The notes: generated from the letters alone by a model not told the origin. Positions 1 through 9,984 are shown, numbered from the stretch's first letter. The stretch: DNA of 64,000 nucleotides from Shewanella putrefaciens (GCF_016406305.1 NZ_CP066369.1:2250501-2314500), one strand, 5' to 3'. Translations and numbers: made by a program.

Positions 1-707
1 TGATGACGGATCTTGCCGGTGCCGAAGCGGGCGATATCATTCTGCTGCATGGTTGCTGCCATAATCCAACGGGTATCGATTTAACGCTGGCGCAGTGGGA
101 CAGCGTTGCAAAGCTTTGTGCCGATAAAAAACTGGTTCCATTATTTGATTTTGCATATCAAGGATTTGGTAGTGGAATTGAAGAGGATGCAGCAGGTTTA
201 CGTTTAGTCGCATCTAAAGTGCCTGAGCTATTAGTGGCGAACTCATTTTCTAAAAACTTTGGTTTGTATAATGAACGTATCGGCGCCGTGACTGTGGTTG
301 CTGCGGATGCAGATGCTGCGGTACGCGCCTTTAGCCAAGTGAAGCGCACTATTCGTGCAAACTACTCAAACCCGCCCGCCCACGGCGCCTTGATCGTCAG
401 CACCATTCTGGGTGATGCAACACTAAAAGCCATGTGGGTACAAGAAGTAACAGAGATGCGTGAGCGTATTGCCGAAATGCGCACATTATTTGTCGAGAGT
501 TTGAAGGCAGAAGGGGTTACACAGGACTTTAGCTTTATTTCCCGTCAAAATGGCATGTTCAGTTTCTCGGGTTTAAATAAAGCCCAGGTTGCACGCCTAA
601 AGGATGAATTTGGTGTCTATATTGTGGGATCTGGCCGCATCAGTGTCGCGGGCATGACTAAAACCAATATGCCAGTGATCTGCAAGGCGATTGCACAAGT
701 GCTTTAA
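1..707 (+). CDS. Aromatic/aspartate aminotransferase, C-terminal part (5' end off window)
   Basis: This is the last 234 or so residues of a class I PLP-dependent aminotransferase, which exchanges amino groups between aromatic amino acids or aspartate and 2-oxoglutarate in the cytoplasm. Visible signatures are HGCCHNPTG, the aspartate in [10 protein letters not shown] and the PLP-lysine segment [15 protein letters not shown], followed by the arginine of GSGRISVAG that binds the substrate carboxylate. The reading frame is open to the first base, and a family member has about 400 residues, so the ATG at base 3 is internal. AspC-like and TyrB-like proteins cannot be separated on this fragment. 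Confidence 0.9.
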   Translation, partial: MTDLAGAEAGDIILLHGCCHNPTGIDLTLAQWDSVAKLCADKKLVPLFDFAYQGFGSGIEEDAAGLRLVASKVPELLVANSFSKNFGLYNERIGAVTVVAADADAAVRAFSQVKRTIRANYSNPPAHGALIVSTILGDATLKAMWVQEVTEMRERIAEMRTLFVESLKAEGVTQDFSFISRQNGMFSFSGLNKAQVARLKDEFGVYIVGSGRISVAGMTKTNMPVICKAIAQVL

Positions 708-740
708 GCCATCGCCATGGTGATGTTCGCCATAACAACA

Positions 741-766
741 AAAAGGACAGCCTAGGCTGTCCTTTT
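741..766. terminator. Bidirectional intrinsic terminator
   Basis: A 12-bp perfect stem (AAAAGGACAGCC, 2-nt loop, GGCTGTCCTTTT) sits between the convergent aminotransferase and YvcK-like genes. The A and T tracts let it work in both directions. Confidence 0.8.
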
Positions 767-813
767 CATTTTGCTTACTTTACGTTTTTGCCTTTCATGT
801 TTTTGAAGATGAA

Positions 814-1737
814 TTAACAGGCGAGGGATTGTAAGCCTAAATCCGATTTTATTCGCAGCACAGCACTGAGTGCATCCCTCAGTCCCGCTTGATCATGCAG
901 GTTAGGATTATGTCTGTTTTTGAGTGGGAAATAGTTAACTAACGTGTCTAAACGAACCTGCTCACCGTGGCGCAGCACTTTAGTGATCACTGGCTTTCCA
1001 ATCACCTGATGGCACCAAGCGATGCGTTGTTCAAGACTAAATTGAGCCGCTGGGGATGATTCATCATCGAGGTTATCAATAAAGATCACCGGCGCTTTAG
1101 ATGCCGCCACACTTTTGGCAAAACGGGGCAATAGGAGCGGAGGCATAATACTGGTCAAGAAACTCCCTGGGCCTAAGATGATCAGATCGGCTTGGCGAAT
1201 TGATTCACAGGCTTCAAAAGTGGCATCGACCTGTGGTTCAAGGCACAGTGCAATCGGGGCTTCGGCCATTTTATCGACATTCACTTCACCAAAAACCTTG
1301 CTACCACATGCCTGAAGGGCGACCAAGTGAGTAGGTTGCTCCGACATAGGTATAAGCCGTGTCTCTATTTTCAAAAGATTTCGAATAATATCCACTGCCT
1401 CGAGTGGCCTAACGCAGAGTTGATCCAGCGCCAGCAGCATGAGGTTTCCTAGATTATGGCCACTCAACTCAGTGTCACCTTGGAAGCGATATTCAAACAG
1501 TTGTGAGCCGACAGAAGGGCGATAAGCGAGGTGTGATAGACAATTGCGAAGATCGCCCCAGGCAATACAATCCTGCTGCGCCCTTAATCTGCCCGTTGAG
1601 CCACCGTTATCCGTTGTGGCGACAATACCAGTAAGGCGCTTACCTAGAAAGTCGAGTGATGAGAGGACTCGGCCTAAACCATGGCCTCCACCGATGGCGA
1701 CGACATTATTGTACTGATTTAAGAGCTGATGCTGCAT
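814..1737 (-). CDS. YvcK/CofD-like protein (UPF0052)
   Basis: A 307-residue protein of the YvcK/YbhK (CofD-like) family. The N-terminal glycine-rich nucleotide/phosphate-binding segment AIGGGHGLGRVLSSL and the family motif TTDNGGSTGRLR are intact, as is the central ILGPGSFLTSIMPPLL block. Family members in other bacteria affect growth on gluconeogenic carbon sources and cell-wall homeostasis and bind UDP-sugars; a catalytic activity is not firmly established. It stands alone, convergent with the aminotransferase and separated from it by a terminator. The ATG at 1737 gives the normal family length. Confidence 0.88.
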   Translation of the reverse strand: MQHQLLNQYNNVVAIGGGHGLGRVLSSLDFLGKRLTGIVATTDNGGSTGRLRAQQDCIAWGDLRNCLSHLAYRPSVGSQLFEYRFQGDTELSGHNLGNLMLLALDQLCVRPLEAVDIIRNLLKIETRLIPMSEQPTHLVALQACGSKVFGEVNVDKMAEAPIALCLEPQVDATFEACESIRQADLIILGPGSFLTSIMPPLLLPRFAKSVAASKAPVIFIDNLDDESSPAAQFSLEQRIAWCHQVIGKPVITKVLRHGEQVRLDTLVNYFPLKNRHNPNLHDQAGLRDALSAVLRIKSDLGLQSLAC

Positions 1738-2111
1738 ATGGGTTGTTCCTTCCTGAATACCCGATAAAATCTTGGCCTGTCCATTCGTAAAACCTAAATT
1801 ACACTATTTGAACTGAATTTAGGTGGGTACGGTTCCAATCTATAACCATCTTAATGTATTCAATGGTTATGTCGGCGATGGGAACCTTAGTATAAAAGCT
1901 CAGTCAAAAGCATGCACTAAAAATTCGACTTTAATATTGCGCCTATGGGAGCTTGCACTTGTTTTAGCGCTAACGACAAGCTTGCCATACATCCGCTTGA
2001 TGTCACATAGGAATATTGGCTCAAGATCAGTTGATTTCGTAAAATCCAAGATATGGCATATAATCTGGCGTTTATTTTGCCAATACAAACTGAGAGAACA
2101 AAGGTGGCTTA
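1738..2111. other. Intergenic region between divergent genes
   Basis: These 374 bases must hold the promoters of the YvcK-like gene (leftward) and the Bax-like gene (rightward). A 9-bp inverted repeat (ACCTAAATT/AATTTAGGT, about 1794-1824) is visible but has no U-tract. I see no convincing small gene here. Confidence 0.5.
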
Positions 2112-2924
2112 TTGAAAACGGGTAGAATTGGTTCATTTACACTGGCGTTAGCCATGGTGATATTAGCAATATTTTCGCTGAGAATTTGGCTCATCCCAAC
2201 TGCAGATGAGCCCGTTTCCGTTGTGGCCCAATTGGAAAACTCCGTCGATCCTGTGACTCAAGTACCTGACTTCTCAGCTATAAACGACATCACGCAAAAG
2301 AAGAAAGCATTTTTCGATTTCCTAAGACCCATTATTCAACAACAAAATGCCATTATTGCTACTGAGCGTGATTTTGTCAGCGACATGGGCAAGCTGATTG
2401 AGAATGGTGAAAGTCTATCGGAAACACAGCTAGCGCAGCTCAATCAACTTTTTGATAAATATCAGTATGCCGCGCGAAATATTGACACTAAGTCCCTGAA
2501 CAGCCTGCTTAAACGTGTTGATATAGTGCCAGAATCTATGGTGCTTATTCAGGCTGCAAATGAATCTGGCTGGGGAAGTTCACGTTTCGCTCGGGAGGGT
2601 TTTAATTTCTTCGGAGAATGGTGCTTTAGTGAGGGTTGTGGGATTGTGCCATCTTCCCGCGGCTCAGGAAAAGTCCACGAAGTCAAAGTCTTCCCTTCAG
2701 TAGATGCCTCAGTGGCATCGTATATGCGCAATTTAAATGCGAATACGGCCTACACATTGTTTCGCTCTATTCGCGCCGACTTACGGTCGCAGGAACTCGA
2801 GCCTACCGCAGATCAATTAATTTATGGATTGGTGAATTATTCTGAAAGGCAAGAAGCTTATATCGATGAATTACTCGATATGTTACGTCACAATGAAAAA
2901 TATTTGGTGAAGCTTGATGTATAA
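2112..2924 (+). CDS. Bax-like glucosaminidase-domain protein
   Basis: A 270-residue protein with an N-terminal signal anchor (SFTLALAMVILAIFSLRIWLI, residues 7-27) and a C-terminal glucosaminidase domain of the E. coli Bax/FlgJ-like type. The segment SMVLIQAANESGWGSSRFAREGFNFFGEWC carries the expected catalytic glutamate in AANESGWG. It would act in the periplasm on peptidoglycan. The start chosen is the TTG at 2112, preceded by AAGGTGG; the first in-frame ATG lies inside the hydrophobic segment. The next gene starts 8 bases before this one ends, so the two are probably co-translated. Confidence 0.8.
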   Translation: MKTGRIGSFTLALAMVILAIFSLRIWLIPTADEPVSVVAQLENSVDPVTQVPDFSAINDITQKKKAFFDFLRPIIQQQNAIIATERDFVSDMGKLIENGESLSETQLAQLNQLFDKYQYAARNIDTKSLNSLLKRVDIVPESMVLIQAANESGWGSSRFAREGFNFFGEWCFSEGCGIVPSSRGSGKVHEVKVFPSVDASVASYMRNLNANTAYTLFRSIRADLRSQELEPTADQLIYGLVNYSERQEAYIDELLDMLRHNEKYLVKLDV

Positions 2925-3540
2925 AAAATGCTTATTAGCAGGGTTATGTTTATGGACGTCTATGGCTCATTCAGCAACCATATCCCTTGAATATAAAGGT
3001 TTCTACGATAGATTAAAGCAAGTTAATAAGGGCGGTTATCAACTCGTCGAAGTGGCATTCAGTGTGCCTATGCAGCCTAATTGCTTTATACAAAGCGGTA
3101 CTATTTCAAGTGAAAAAACTTCAACGCCATTAACTTATACCTCGGCTCAGCGATTATTTATCCCCTTCGATGATGCTTTAAAGGACCAGCGGGCCTTAAT
3201 TAATCTGAATTTTGCGGGCAGTGCCGAGGGTTGCGCCATTGCGATGCAGGTCCGTGCTAAGCGAACCCTAACAGAGTACGATAAAGCGCAGTTGCAGCAA
3301 CTAGTTGATGAAATGGATAATTTGCTTGGGACCATGCAAGGATTCCCCATGCGCTATTTTAGGGAGCCAATTGCAGGACTGAATTTTGAGTTTAGCCCAG
3401 AGCAAGACATTAGCGTCAGTGTTGATGGGCGTGAGCAACACATCAAAGGCAGTTTTAAATTAACCGCCGCAGAGCTTGATTCAGTGAATTCATTAGGTTT
3501 CAGCCACCCCCCCGCGATATTAAGCCCCTGGGTGAAATAA
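2917..3540 (+). CDS. DUF2987-like periplasmic protein
   Basis: A protein of about 207 residues with a clear signal peptide (MYKKCLLAGLCLWTSMAHSA, cleavage near residue 20) and a mainly beta-rich mature part with two cysteines. It resembles the DUF2987 family found in Shewanella and related gammaproteobacteria, whose function is unknown. Its ATG overlaps the end of the Bax-like gene by 8 bases, so translational coupling and a shared envelope role are likely. The TTG three bases upstream is a possible but less likely start. Confidence 0.7.
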   Translation: MYKKCLLAGLCLWTSMAHSATISLEYKGFYDRLKQVNKGGYQLVEVAFSVPMQPNCFIQSGTISSEKTSTPLTYTSAQRLFIPFDDALKDQRALINLNFAGSAEGCAIAMQVRAKRTLTEYDKAQLQQLVDEMDNLLGTMQGFPMRYFREPIAGLNFEFSPEQDISVSVDGREQHIKGSFKLTAAELDSVNSLGFSHPPAILSPWVK

Positions 3541-3570
3541 CGCTTTAAGAAACAAAAAGTTTAGCACAAT

Positions 3571-3598
3571 AAAAATGCCCACATTTGTGGGCATTTTT
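3571..3598. terminator. Bidirectional intrinsic terminator
   Basis: AAAAATGCCCAC and GTGGGCATTTTT form a perfect 12-bp stem between two convergent genes (the DUF2987-like gene and ttcA). Confidence 0.85.
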
Positions 3599-3615
3599 AT
3601 TGTTAGCCTAGGGCA

Positions 3616-4548
3616 TTAAACCTCATAGACATTGACAATATCGATACGCTTAACCGCATCTAAATCAATATGACCATTATTGGCAATATCGAGAAAATCG
3701 AAGGCGGGTAAGTCGGCCTCGGCTACATCCCCTTTCATCGGTGCATTGGGGTCGCGTTTGAGCGAGATAAAGTCAAATTGCTCACGGTCAACACCTTGGG
3801 ATGGAGCGGTATTTTGCATGGCGGTAAAAATGGTTTCAATACGTCCTGGATATTGTCTATCCCATTGGTTAAGCATATCTTTAACGGCTTGACGCTTTAA
3901 GTTTTCCTGTGAGCCACATAGGTTACAGGGAATAATAGGGAACTGCTTTAACTCGGCATATTCCTCTAAATCCTTTTCGCGGCAATAGGCTAAAGGACGA
4001 ATAACCACATTGGCCCCATCATCCGACAGCAGTTTAGGTGGCATGGCTTTCATCTTGCCGCCGAAGAACATGTTTAAGAACAAGGTCTCGATAATATCGT
4101 CCCTGTGATGGCCTAGGGCAATTTTTGTCGCGCCGATACGTTGGGCAAAGCCGTAGAGCGTTCCGCGGCGTAGGCGAGAGCACAGGGAGCAGGTGGTTTT
4201 CCCCTCGGGGATTTTGTCCTTTACTATCGAGTAAGTGTCTTTCTCGAGAATATGATAGGGGATGTTTAACTTATCCAGATAAGCGGGCAGCACATCTTCG
4301 GGGAAACCGGGCTGCTTCTGATCTAAATTCACGGCAATAATTTCAAACTGAATGGGCGCGCGTTGCTGTAGATTCATCAGAATATCGAGCATGGCATAGC
4401 TGTCTTTACCGCCACTGAGGCAGCACATGACACGATCACCATCTTCGATCATATTGTAATCGGCGATGGCGCTACCCACTTCACGACGCAGACGCTTTTG
4501 CAATTTATTCAGACGGGTAGTTTGTTTTTTTGATAATTCTTCAGACAT
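3616..4548 (-). CDS. ttcA: tRNA 2-thiocytidine(32) synthetase TtcA
   Basis: TtcA thiolates cytidine 32 of certain tRNAs using ATP and an iron-sulfur cluster. The PP-loop SGGKDS is at residues 45-50, and the two cysteine pairs TCSLCSR and PCNLCGS that hold the cluster are present. The ORF is open up to an ATG at 4584, but that ATG touches the U-run of a terminator-like hairpin. The start at 4548 ([20 protein letters not shown]) gives 310 residues and matches the usual N-terminus; ATGs at 4572 and 4560 are alternatives. It lies just downstream of uspE on the same strand. Confidence 0.93.
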   Translation of the reverse strand: MSEELSKKQTTRLNKLQKRLRREVGSAIADYNMIEDGDRVMCCLSGGKDSYAMLDILMNLQQRAPIQFEIIAVNLDQKQPGFPEDVLPAYLDKLNIPYHILEKDTYSIVKDKIPEGKTTCSLCSRLRRGTLYGFAQRIGATKIALGHHRDDIIETLFLNMFFGGKMKAMPPKLLSDDGANVVIRPLAYCREKDLEEYAELKQFPIIPCNLCGSQENLKRQAVKDMLNQWDRQYPGRIETIFTAMQNTAPSQGVDREQFDFISLKRDPNAPMKGDVAEADLPAFDFLDIANNGHIDLDAVKRIDIVNVYEV

Positions 4549-4584
4549 TTGACTCGCCATAACTTCAGACATAGCTTCCAACAT

Positions 4585-4617
4585 AAAAAAGCGCCCAGTA
4601 ACAGAGTTTCAGGGCGC
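4585..4617 (-). terminator. Terminator or attenuator between uspE and ttcA
   Basis: Read on the minus strand, GCGCCC and GGGCGC form a 6-bp stem followed directly by TTTTTT, ending at the ATG at 4584. It would end uspE transcription, or attenuate it, just before ttcA. Confidence 0.6.
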
Positions 4618-4660
4618 GTATTATTCCAGCTATCTTAGGCGGGGTAAAGAGCGGAGTGCT

Positions 4661-5593
4661 TTAAGCCTCTTCTAAGGGGGATTTATAACCATCAGGCTTA
4701 ATCGCTAATAAATCGCAATTAATGCTATCAATCACATGCTCTGCGGTATTGCCAATTAATGCCGCAGAGAACCCAGTGCGGCCTACAGTGCCTAAGATCA
4801 CAAGCTCTGCATCTAATTGCTCGGCTAATTCAGGAATAACATCCTCTGGTAAGCCTTCTTTTACATGGCAACGATTTTCATCAATGCCATAAGCCTTCGC
4901 AAGGTAATTGACACGTTGTTCATGTTGCACGCGAATAGTGTCATTGTAGGTTTGCGCATCAAAATCGGGCAATTCAATCGCCAAGTTAATCGGCGTTCCC
5001 GGATAACCATTGACTAAATGGACTTCGGCTGCAAATTTAAGGGCTAAATCCTTTGCATGCTCGATAATTTTACCGTTAAGCATTTGATGATCTGTATCTT
5101 CGGTTGCCACGTTGACGGCACAAAGAATTTTACCCGCATCAGGCCAATCATGGTCCTTGACCATTAATACCGGCACTGGGGCTTTACGCATTAAATGCCA
5201 ATCGGTTGGGGTGAAGATCACCGCCTTAAGTTTGTCATGGGCGTGGGTTCCCTTAACAATCAAATCGTATTGACCTGCAATCGCATGGTTAATAATGCTT
5301 TCGAAGGGACGATTATGCCAAATGACTTGGGTGTCGATACTGAGTTGTAAATGACTATAGGCCGCGAGTAAGTCTTGGATCCATGCTAATCGTTGGTCGA
5401 TAACCCCTTGACGCATGGCTTCACGTTCCTGATTAGACAGAATCGAGGTCATTTCATAGGAGAAATCAAAAATAGAAAGAAACACAGTCACATGGGCATT
5501 AGATTTACTCGCTAAGGTTACGGCGCGAGCGAGGGCAACCTGATTTTCAGTCGTGGGGTCAACGACAACCAGTATTTTTTGATAATCCTTCAT
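4661..5593 (-). CDS. uspE: Universal stress protein UspE
   Basis: A tandem Usp protein of 310 residues. The first domain begins YQKILVVVDPTTENQVALARA; the second begins ILCAVNVATEDTD and ends with the ATP-type motif LGTVGRTGFSAALIGNTAEHVI. UspE is a cytoplasmic stress protein, usually next to fnr in gammaproteobacteria, and here too it lies directly downstream of the Fnr homologue. An Fnr-like palindrome sits about 60 bases upstream of its ATG, which fits oxygen-dependent control. Confidence 0.93.
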   Translation of the reverse strand: MKDYQKILVVVDPTTENQVALARAVTLASKSNAHVTVFLSIFDFSYEMTSILSNQEREAMRQGVIDQRLAWIQDLLAAYSHLQLSIDTQVIWHNRPFESIINHAIAGQYDLIVKGTHAHDKLKAVIFTPTDWHLMRKAPVPVLMVKDHDWPDAGKILCAVNVATEDTDHQMLNGKIIEHAKDLALKFAAEVHLVNGYPGTPINLAIELPDFDAQTYNDTIRVQHEQRVNYLAKAYGIDENRCHVKEGLPEDVIPELAEQLDAELVILGTVGRTGFSAALIGNTAEHVIDSINCDLLAIKPDGYKSPLEEA

Positions 5594-5651
5594 AGCATGT
5601 TCCTTTAGTCATAGGCTCATCTTTATCATGAGCCTTTGGCAGTTAGCTGTA

Positions 5652-5665
5652 TTGTTCTAGATCAA
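5652..5665. promoter_or_regulatory. Fnr/EtrA-like site upstream of uspE
   Basis: TTGTTctagATCAA has a perfect right half and a one-base-off left half of the TTGAT-N4-ATCAA consensus. It lies in the 184-base gap between etrA and uspE. Confidence 0.5.
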
Positions 5666-5777
5666 AAGTCATTTAAAAAACAGTCTCTAACATTCAAGCA
5701 GTATAAATATTAACCCACAAGTGTTTTGCCGCAACGTTTGGGATTAACACCATTAAGGGGGCGATTATCTGCGTGAG

Positions 5778-6530
5778 TTATCTCGCGATTCTGGCGTTTC
5801 CGGCTAATAAGTTTAGCTCTTGGTGATCGACTATGGTGATGTATTTGCCTTTCACTTCAATTAAGCCTGATTTTTGGAAACGGCCGAGTAGGCGGCTGAT
5901 GGTTTCAACGGTAAGCCCAAGATAGTTACCTATATCACCGCGAGTCATAGTTAAACGGAATTCTTTGGGTGAAAAACCACGGTTGCCAAAACGATTCGCA
6001 AGATTGCTAATAAATGCGGCGAGGCGTTCCTCGGCATTTTTTTTGCTGAGCAAGAGGATCATTTCTTGATCGCTCATAATTTCATTGCTCATTAGGCGCA
6101 TAATTTGTTGGCGCAGCTTAGGCATAGTGCCCGAGAGTTCATCGAGAATATTAAAGGGGATTTCACATACCATGGAAGTTTCGAGCGCTTGGGCAAAACT
6201 TTGATGCAACTGCGCGTGAATACCATCGAAACCAATGACATCACCCGCCAAATGAAAACCGGTTATCTGCTCATCGCCTTGTTCGGTAATGGTATAGCTT
6301 TTGATGGTGCCAGAGCGGATAGCAAAGAGTGATTTTAAGGGATCGCCAGATTTAAAAATCTGCTCGCCTTTCTGGATGGGTTTTTTGCGCTCAATAATAT
6401 CATCGAGTTGATCGAGTTCATTGGCATTAAGGGTAAAAGGAATGCAAAGGGTACCCATACTGCAGTCGTGACAATGGATTGTGCATCCGCTAGCAGCGGG
6501 GCGACGATTTTTATTCTGTTCGATTGTCAT
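5778..6530 (-). CDS. etrA: Fnr-family oxygen-sensing regulator EtrA
   Basis: A 250-residue Crp/Fnr regulator that switches on anaerobic genes. The N-terminal cysteines C16, C20, C23 and C29 supply the oxygen-labile iron-sulfur cluster along with one in the sensor domain (SMVCEIPF). The DNA-recognition helix [14 protein letters not shown] is identical to the E. coli Fnr sequence as I know it, so it should bind TTGAT-N4-ATCAA. The ATG at 6530 gives the length known for Shewanella EtrA; an ATG 12 bases upstream is possible. The gene sits between uspE and the cbb3 maturation genes it probably controls. Confidence 0.95.
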   Translation of the reverse strand: MTIEQNKNRRPAASGCTIHCHDCSMGTLCIPFTLNANELDQLDDIIERKKPIQKGEQIFKSGDPLKSLFAIRSGTIKSYTITEQGDEQITGFHLAGDVIGFDGIHAQLHQSFAQALETSMVCEIPFNILDELSGTMPKLRQQIMRLMSNEIMSDQEMILLLSKKNAEERLAAFISNLANRFGNRGFSPKEFRLTMTRGDIGNYLGLTVETISRLLGRFQKSGLIEVKGKYITIVDHQELNLLAGNARIAR

Positions 6531-6585
6531 GTCGGTTCTCAAGTTAAGCCACTGTTGCCATGTTAAACCAATTCACTCACTTGGG

Positions 6586-7278
6586 CTAGTTTAGCTGCGC
6601 CAGTGCGATATATAAAGTTTGCCCACCGAAGGCGATTAAAAGTAAGCCACTCAATAGTCTAACGGTTTTCTTTTGCACCCAGTTGGCAAGCCGTTTTGCC
6701 GCCACGCCAGCACTCAATAATGCGGGTAAGGTACCCAAACCAAAAGCAAGCATGATGAACGCGCCTTGAATTGCAGAGCCAGAAGCCACGGACCAAGTCA
6801 GGGTACTATAGACGAGACCGCAGGGGAGCCAGCCCCATATAAAACCGGCCATAACCGCTTGATGTGGATTTTTAATAGGAACAAGGCGTTGAGCTAGGGG
6901 TTTTAAATAGTGCCATAGCCATTGACCGACGCGCTCAATTTGCACTATTCCAACCCAAATTTTAGCGATATACAGTCCCGTTGCGATCATCATTAATCCG
7001 GCAATGATACGCAGGACAATGAGGTAGATATCCAGTTGAAATAAGTGACCCAGACCTGCCGAGGATGCGCCTACCAAACCACCCGCTAAGGTGTAACTCA
7101 AAATTCGCCCAAGGTTGTAACTCAGTAGATACTTGAGCTGATGGGATAAGAGATTACCTGTTTTAGGATGAGGGATTTGGGCTGAAAAAGCGCCCACTAA
7201 ACCGCCACACATGCCAAAGCAATGGGCTGCGCCCATCAAACCAACAAGAAATGCACCAGTGACATTGTACTCAATCAC
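6586..7278 (-). CDS. TauE/SafE-like (DsbD-like) membrane protein of the cbb3 maturation cluster
   Basis: A 230-residue protein with about six membrane segments and the signature GAAHCFGMCGG near the N-terminus plus GFIWGWLPCGLVYS in the middle. Proteins of this type are routinely encoded after ccoS and are annotated as sulfite exporter TauE/SafE-family; the paired cysteine/histidine motifs suggest a role in metal (copper) or thiol handling during cbb3 oxidase assembly. That role is inferred from context. Its start overlaps the end of ccoS by 4 bases, so the two are translationally coupled. Confidence 0.8.
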   Translation of the reverse strand: MIEYNVTGAFLVGLMGAAHCFGMCGGLVGAFSAQIPHPKTGNLLSHQLKYLLSYNLGRILSYTLAGGLVGASSAGLGHLFQLDIYLIVLRIIAGLMMIATGLYIAKIWVGIVQIERVGQWLWHYLKPLAQRLVPIKNPHQAVMAGFIWGWLPCGLVYSTLTWSVASGSAIQGAFIMLAFGLGTLPALLSAGVAAKRLANWVQKKTVRLLSGLLLIAFGGQTLYIALAQLN

Positions 7279-7523
7279 AAAGGCATGCCTTTTTGCTGAT
7301 TTTTTATCGCTTGCTGTGCAGCCATTTCATCATGCTGGGCTGCAGTCTGAGTGACGGGTGTCGGTGTTTGGCCGGGTTTATCGGTGTTTTCATCAAACAG
7401 AATGGAAACACTTTGACGGTCAAGATCGTCAAATTGTTCTGATTTCACAGCCCAAAAAAATACCATTACCGCGATGGCGACAAAGATCATAGCAATAGGG
7501 ATAAGCACATAAATAATTTCCAT
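7275..7523 (-). CDS. ccoS: cbb3 oxidase maturation protein CcoS
   Basis: A short 82-residue protein with one N-terminal membrane helix (IIYVLIPIAMIFVAIAVMVFFWAVKSEQFDDLD), which is the CcoS hallmark, followed by a disordered tail. CcoS is needed to insert cofactors into cbb3 oxidase. It lies between ccoI and the TauE-like gene, as is common in gammaproteobacteria. Confidence 0.9.
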   Translation of the reverse strand: MEIIYVLIPIAMIFVAIAVMVFFWAVKSEQFDDLDRQSVSILFDENTDKPGQTPTPVTQTAAQHDEMAAQQAIKNQQKGMPL

Positions 7524-7562
7524 AATGACCTCTTACTATTCTGGTTAAACTTTTAATGATGT

Positions 7563-9968
7563 TTACACTTTAACCCGCAATAATCTCAGGCTATTACCGA
7601 CCACGATCAACGAACTTGCCGACATGCCAATCGCGGCAATATAAGGTGCAACGTGGCCAGTGACGGCTAAAGGCAAGATCAGGGCGTTATAACCTAGCGC
7701 CCAGGCTAAATTTTGTCTGATAATCTGGGTTGTCAGTTTAGCGACCGCCACGGCTTGGGTGAAGCGCGACAGATGATCCCCGAGTAGGATCAAGTCGGCA
7801 CTGTTTTTGGCGATAGCGCTGCCGCTGCCCATGGCGACCGACAAATCGGCCCCCGCCAATACTGGCGCATCATTGATTCCATCGCCAAACATGGCTACTT
7901 GGGTCGATTTTTGTAACTCGGTAATCAAGGCGAGCTTATCGGCCGGGGTTAAACCGCTGTGCACATCCGCAATGCCTAACTCTTTGGCCAGTTGGTGCAC
8001 GTGCATCGAGCTATCACCGCTGGCGATACTGACGAGGCAACCCTGTTGTTTTAAGGTCTCCACTGTCACTTTGCTGTCTACACGAATATTGTCTTGAATA
8101 TCGAAGCAGGCTATCACCTCGGGAGTTTCACCGTTTAAACGGGCCAGCCAAATTTGCTGTAGGGTCAGACTGTTATCTACTTTTGCCCCGGTAAAATGGG
8201 CATTGCCAATTCGATACTCAATACCCTCTATTATGCCTTTGATCCCAAAACCCACTTCGTGGTGAACTTGCTCGGCAACAAGACGACTATCCACATAGGG
8301 TGCAAACGCATTGGCAATTGGGTGGCGGGAGCCACTTTCAAGTGCTGCGGCAATCGCGAGTGCTTTATCCTGTGCCATATCACCATAGCAGGCTATGTGG
8401 CCTAAAGAGAGAGTACCACAGGTAAGGGTGCCGGTTTTATCAAAGACCACATGTTTAATCTGCGGCAGTTTTTCAAATACCCCGGCCTTACGGGTAATGA
8501 TCCCAAGGCGGGTAAAAATGGCGGTGGCGCAGGTCACCGCCGTTGGGGTTGCTAGCGCTAGGGCGCAGGGGCAGGTCGCCACTAATACCGACAGTGTGAC
8601 CCAAAAGGCATCCTCGGGGGAAATCTGCAGCCAAACCAAATAGGTGATGGTCGCAATAGTCAGAATAGTCCCCGAGAAATAGCGGGATAATTTATCGGCT
8701 AATAGTGCAATTGCAGGTTTTGTATTGGAGGCAAGCTCCTGCAGGCGAATAATTTCGGCCACCAGTTGATCTTGCCCCAGTGCAGTAACTTTGACTTTGA
8801 TGGGTTGATCGACATTGATGGTGCCCGCGTAAACTTGGCTAGTCACAGGTTTTTCGATCGGCATTTGCTCGCCAGTGAGCATGGCTTCATTGATGCTAGT
8901 GTGGCCTTCAATCACTACACCATCGGCGGCTACCATTTCACCGGGTTTCACAAGGATCACATCATCGAGGCGTAACTTTTTGGCGGGAACTTCTTCTTGA
9001 GCATTTTCAGTCACTAAATGCGCAGTGAGTGGCACTAACTTATGCAAATTACTGGAGCTGACCGAGGCTTTTTGTCTGGCCTTTTGCTCGAAATACCGTC
9101 CGAGTAACAAAAAGAAAGTAAACATGGACACAGATTCAAAATAGACTTCGCCTGTGCCATTGACGGTAGCAAAACAACTTGCGGTGTAGGCACCACCAAT
9201 CGCGATGGAGACAGACACATCCATATTGAGTTTGCCGCTAAGCAGGGTGCGAATGGCGCTAAAATAGAAGGGCTGCGCCGAATAGAGCACCACAGGTGTG
9301 GCGAAAATCATGCTCACCCAGCGAAAATAGTCCCGATACTGCACGTCAAGATCGGTAAAATAGCCGGTATAGAGGGCGAGGGCGAACATCATTACCTGCA
9401 TGGTCGCAAAGCCCGCTAAGCCTAAGCGCAGCAAAAATTTGCGACTATTTTGTTTGCTGCTTCGTTCCTGCTCATCCACTTGGTAGGGCGCGGCTTGATA
9501 GCCAATGCGACTAATTTGCCCGAGAATATCGCTCAGTTTTACCGCGCGTTTATCCCAACTGATCATCGCCCTTTGGGTGGTGGAGTTAACGAGCACTTGG
9601 CTCACGCCCGCGAGCTGTTTCACTTTATGCTCAATCAGCCAAGCACAGGCTGCGCAGGTAATGCCATCGATGGAGAGTGACACAGATTCGATATTGTCCA
9701 CTGAATGCACAAAGTCTTGCTGCACTTCGGGCAAGTCATAGGCACTAAATTGCGTTAAGGCTTCGGGGACAAGGGCGGTTTGTTTACTGCCAGGTTCGGT
9801 GCGAAATTTGTAGTAGCTCAGTAAACCTGCATCGACAATGGCTTGGGAAACCGCCTGACAACCCGGGCAACACATCAGTTCATCACGATCATTAATGCGA
9901 GTCACAAACTGTGTGCCCGTGAGTACGGGCTCATTACAGTGGAAACAACTTGGATGTGTCATAGCCAT
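7563..9968 (-). CDS. ccoI: Copper-transporting P-type ATPase CcoI
   Basis: An 801-residue P1B ATPase that supplies copper for the CcoN active site. In order: an N-terminal metal-binding region (CFHCNEPV and CCPGC), an HMA domain with GITCAACAW, membrane helices, the TGE motif (MLTGEQMPIEK), the CPC transport motif (ATCPCALALATP), the phosphorylation site DKTGTLT and the hinge GDGINDAP. All key residues are intact. An ATG two codons downstream is an alternative start. It sits between ccoH and ccoS in a maturation operon. Confidence 0.95.
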   Translation of the reverse strand: MAMTHPSCFHCNEPVLTGTQFVTRINDRDELMCCPGCQAVSQAIVDAGLLSYYKFRTEPGSKQTALVPEALTQFSAYDLPEVQQDFVHSVDNIESVSLSIDGITCAACAWLIEHKVKQLAGVSQVLVNSTTQRAMISWDKRAVKLSDILGQISRIGYQAAPYQVDEQERSSKQNSRKFLLRLGLAGFATMQVMMFALALYTGYFTDLDVQYRDYFRWVSMIFATPVVLYSAQPFYFSAIRTLLSGKLNMDVSVSIAIGGAYTASCFATVNGTGEVYFESVSMFTFFLLLGRYFEQKARQKASVSSSNLHKLVPLTAHLVTENAQEEVPAKKLRLDDVILVKPGEMVAADGVVIEGHTSINEAMLTGEQMPIEKPVTSQVYAGTINVDQPIKVKVTALGQDQLVAEIIRLQELASNTKPAIALLADKLSRYFSGTILTIATITYLVWLQISPEDAFWVTLSVLVATCPCALALATPTAVTCATAIFTRLGIITRKAGVFEKLPQIKHVVFDKTGTLTCGTLSLGHIACYGDMAQDKALAIAAALESGSRHPIANAFAPYVDSRLVAEQVHHEVGFGIKGIIEGIEYRIGNAHFTGAKVDNSLTLQQIWLARLNGETPEVIACFDIQDNIRVDSKVTVETLKQQGCLVSIASGDSSMHVHQLAKELGIADVHSGLTPADKLALITELQKSTQVAMFGDGINDAPVLAGADLSVAMGSGSAIAKNSADLILLGDHLSRFTQAVAVAKLTTQIIRQNLAWALGYNALILPLAVTGHVAPYIAAIGMSASSLIVVGNSLRLLRVKV

Positions 9969-9984
9969 TCTTATTCAACTACAA

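Noticed and set aside
1823..2125. 100-codon rightward ORF before the Bax-like gene
   Set aside because: The protein has no recognisable pattern and overlaps the real gene start; it lies in promoter space and looks like chance.
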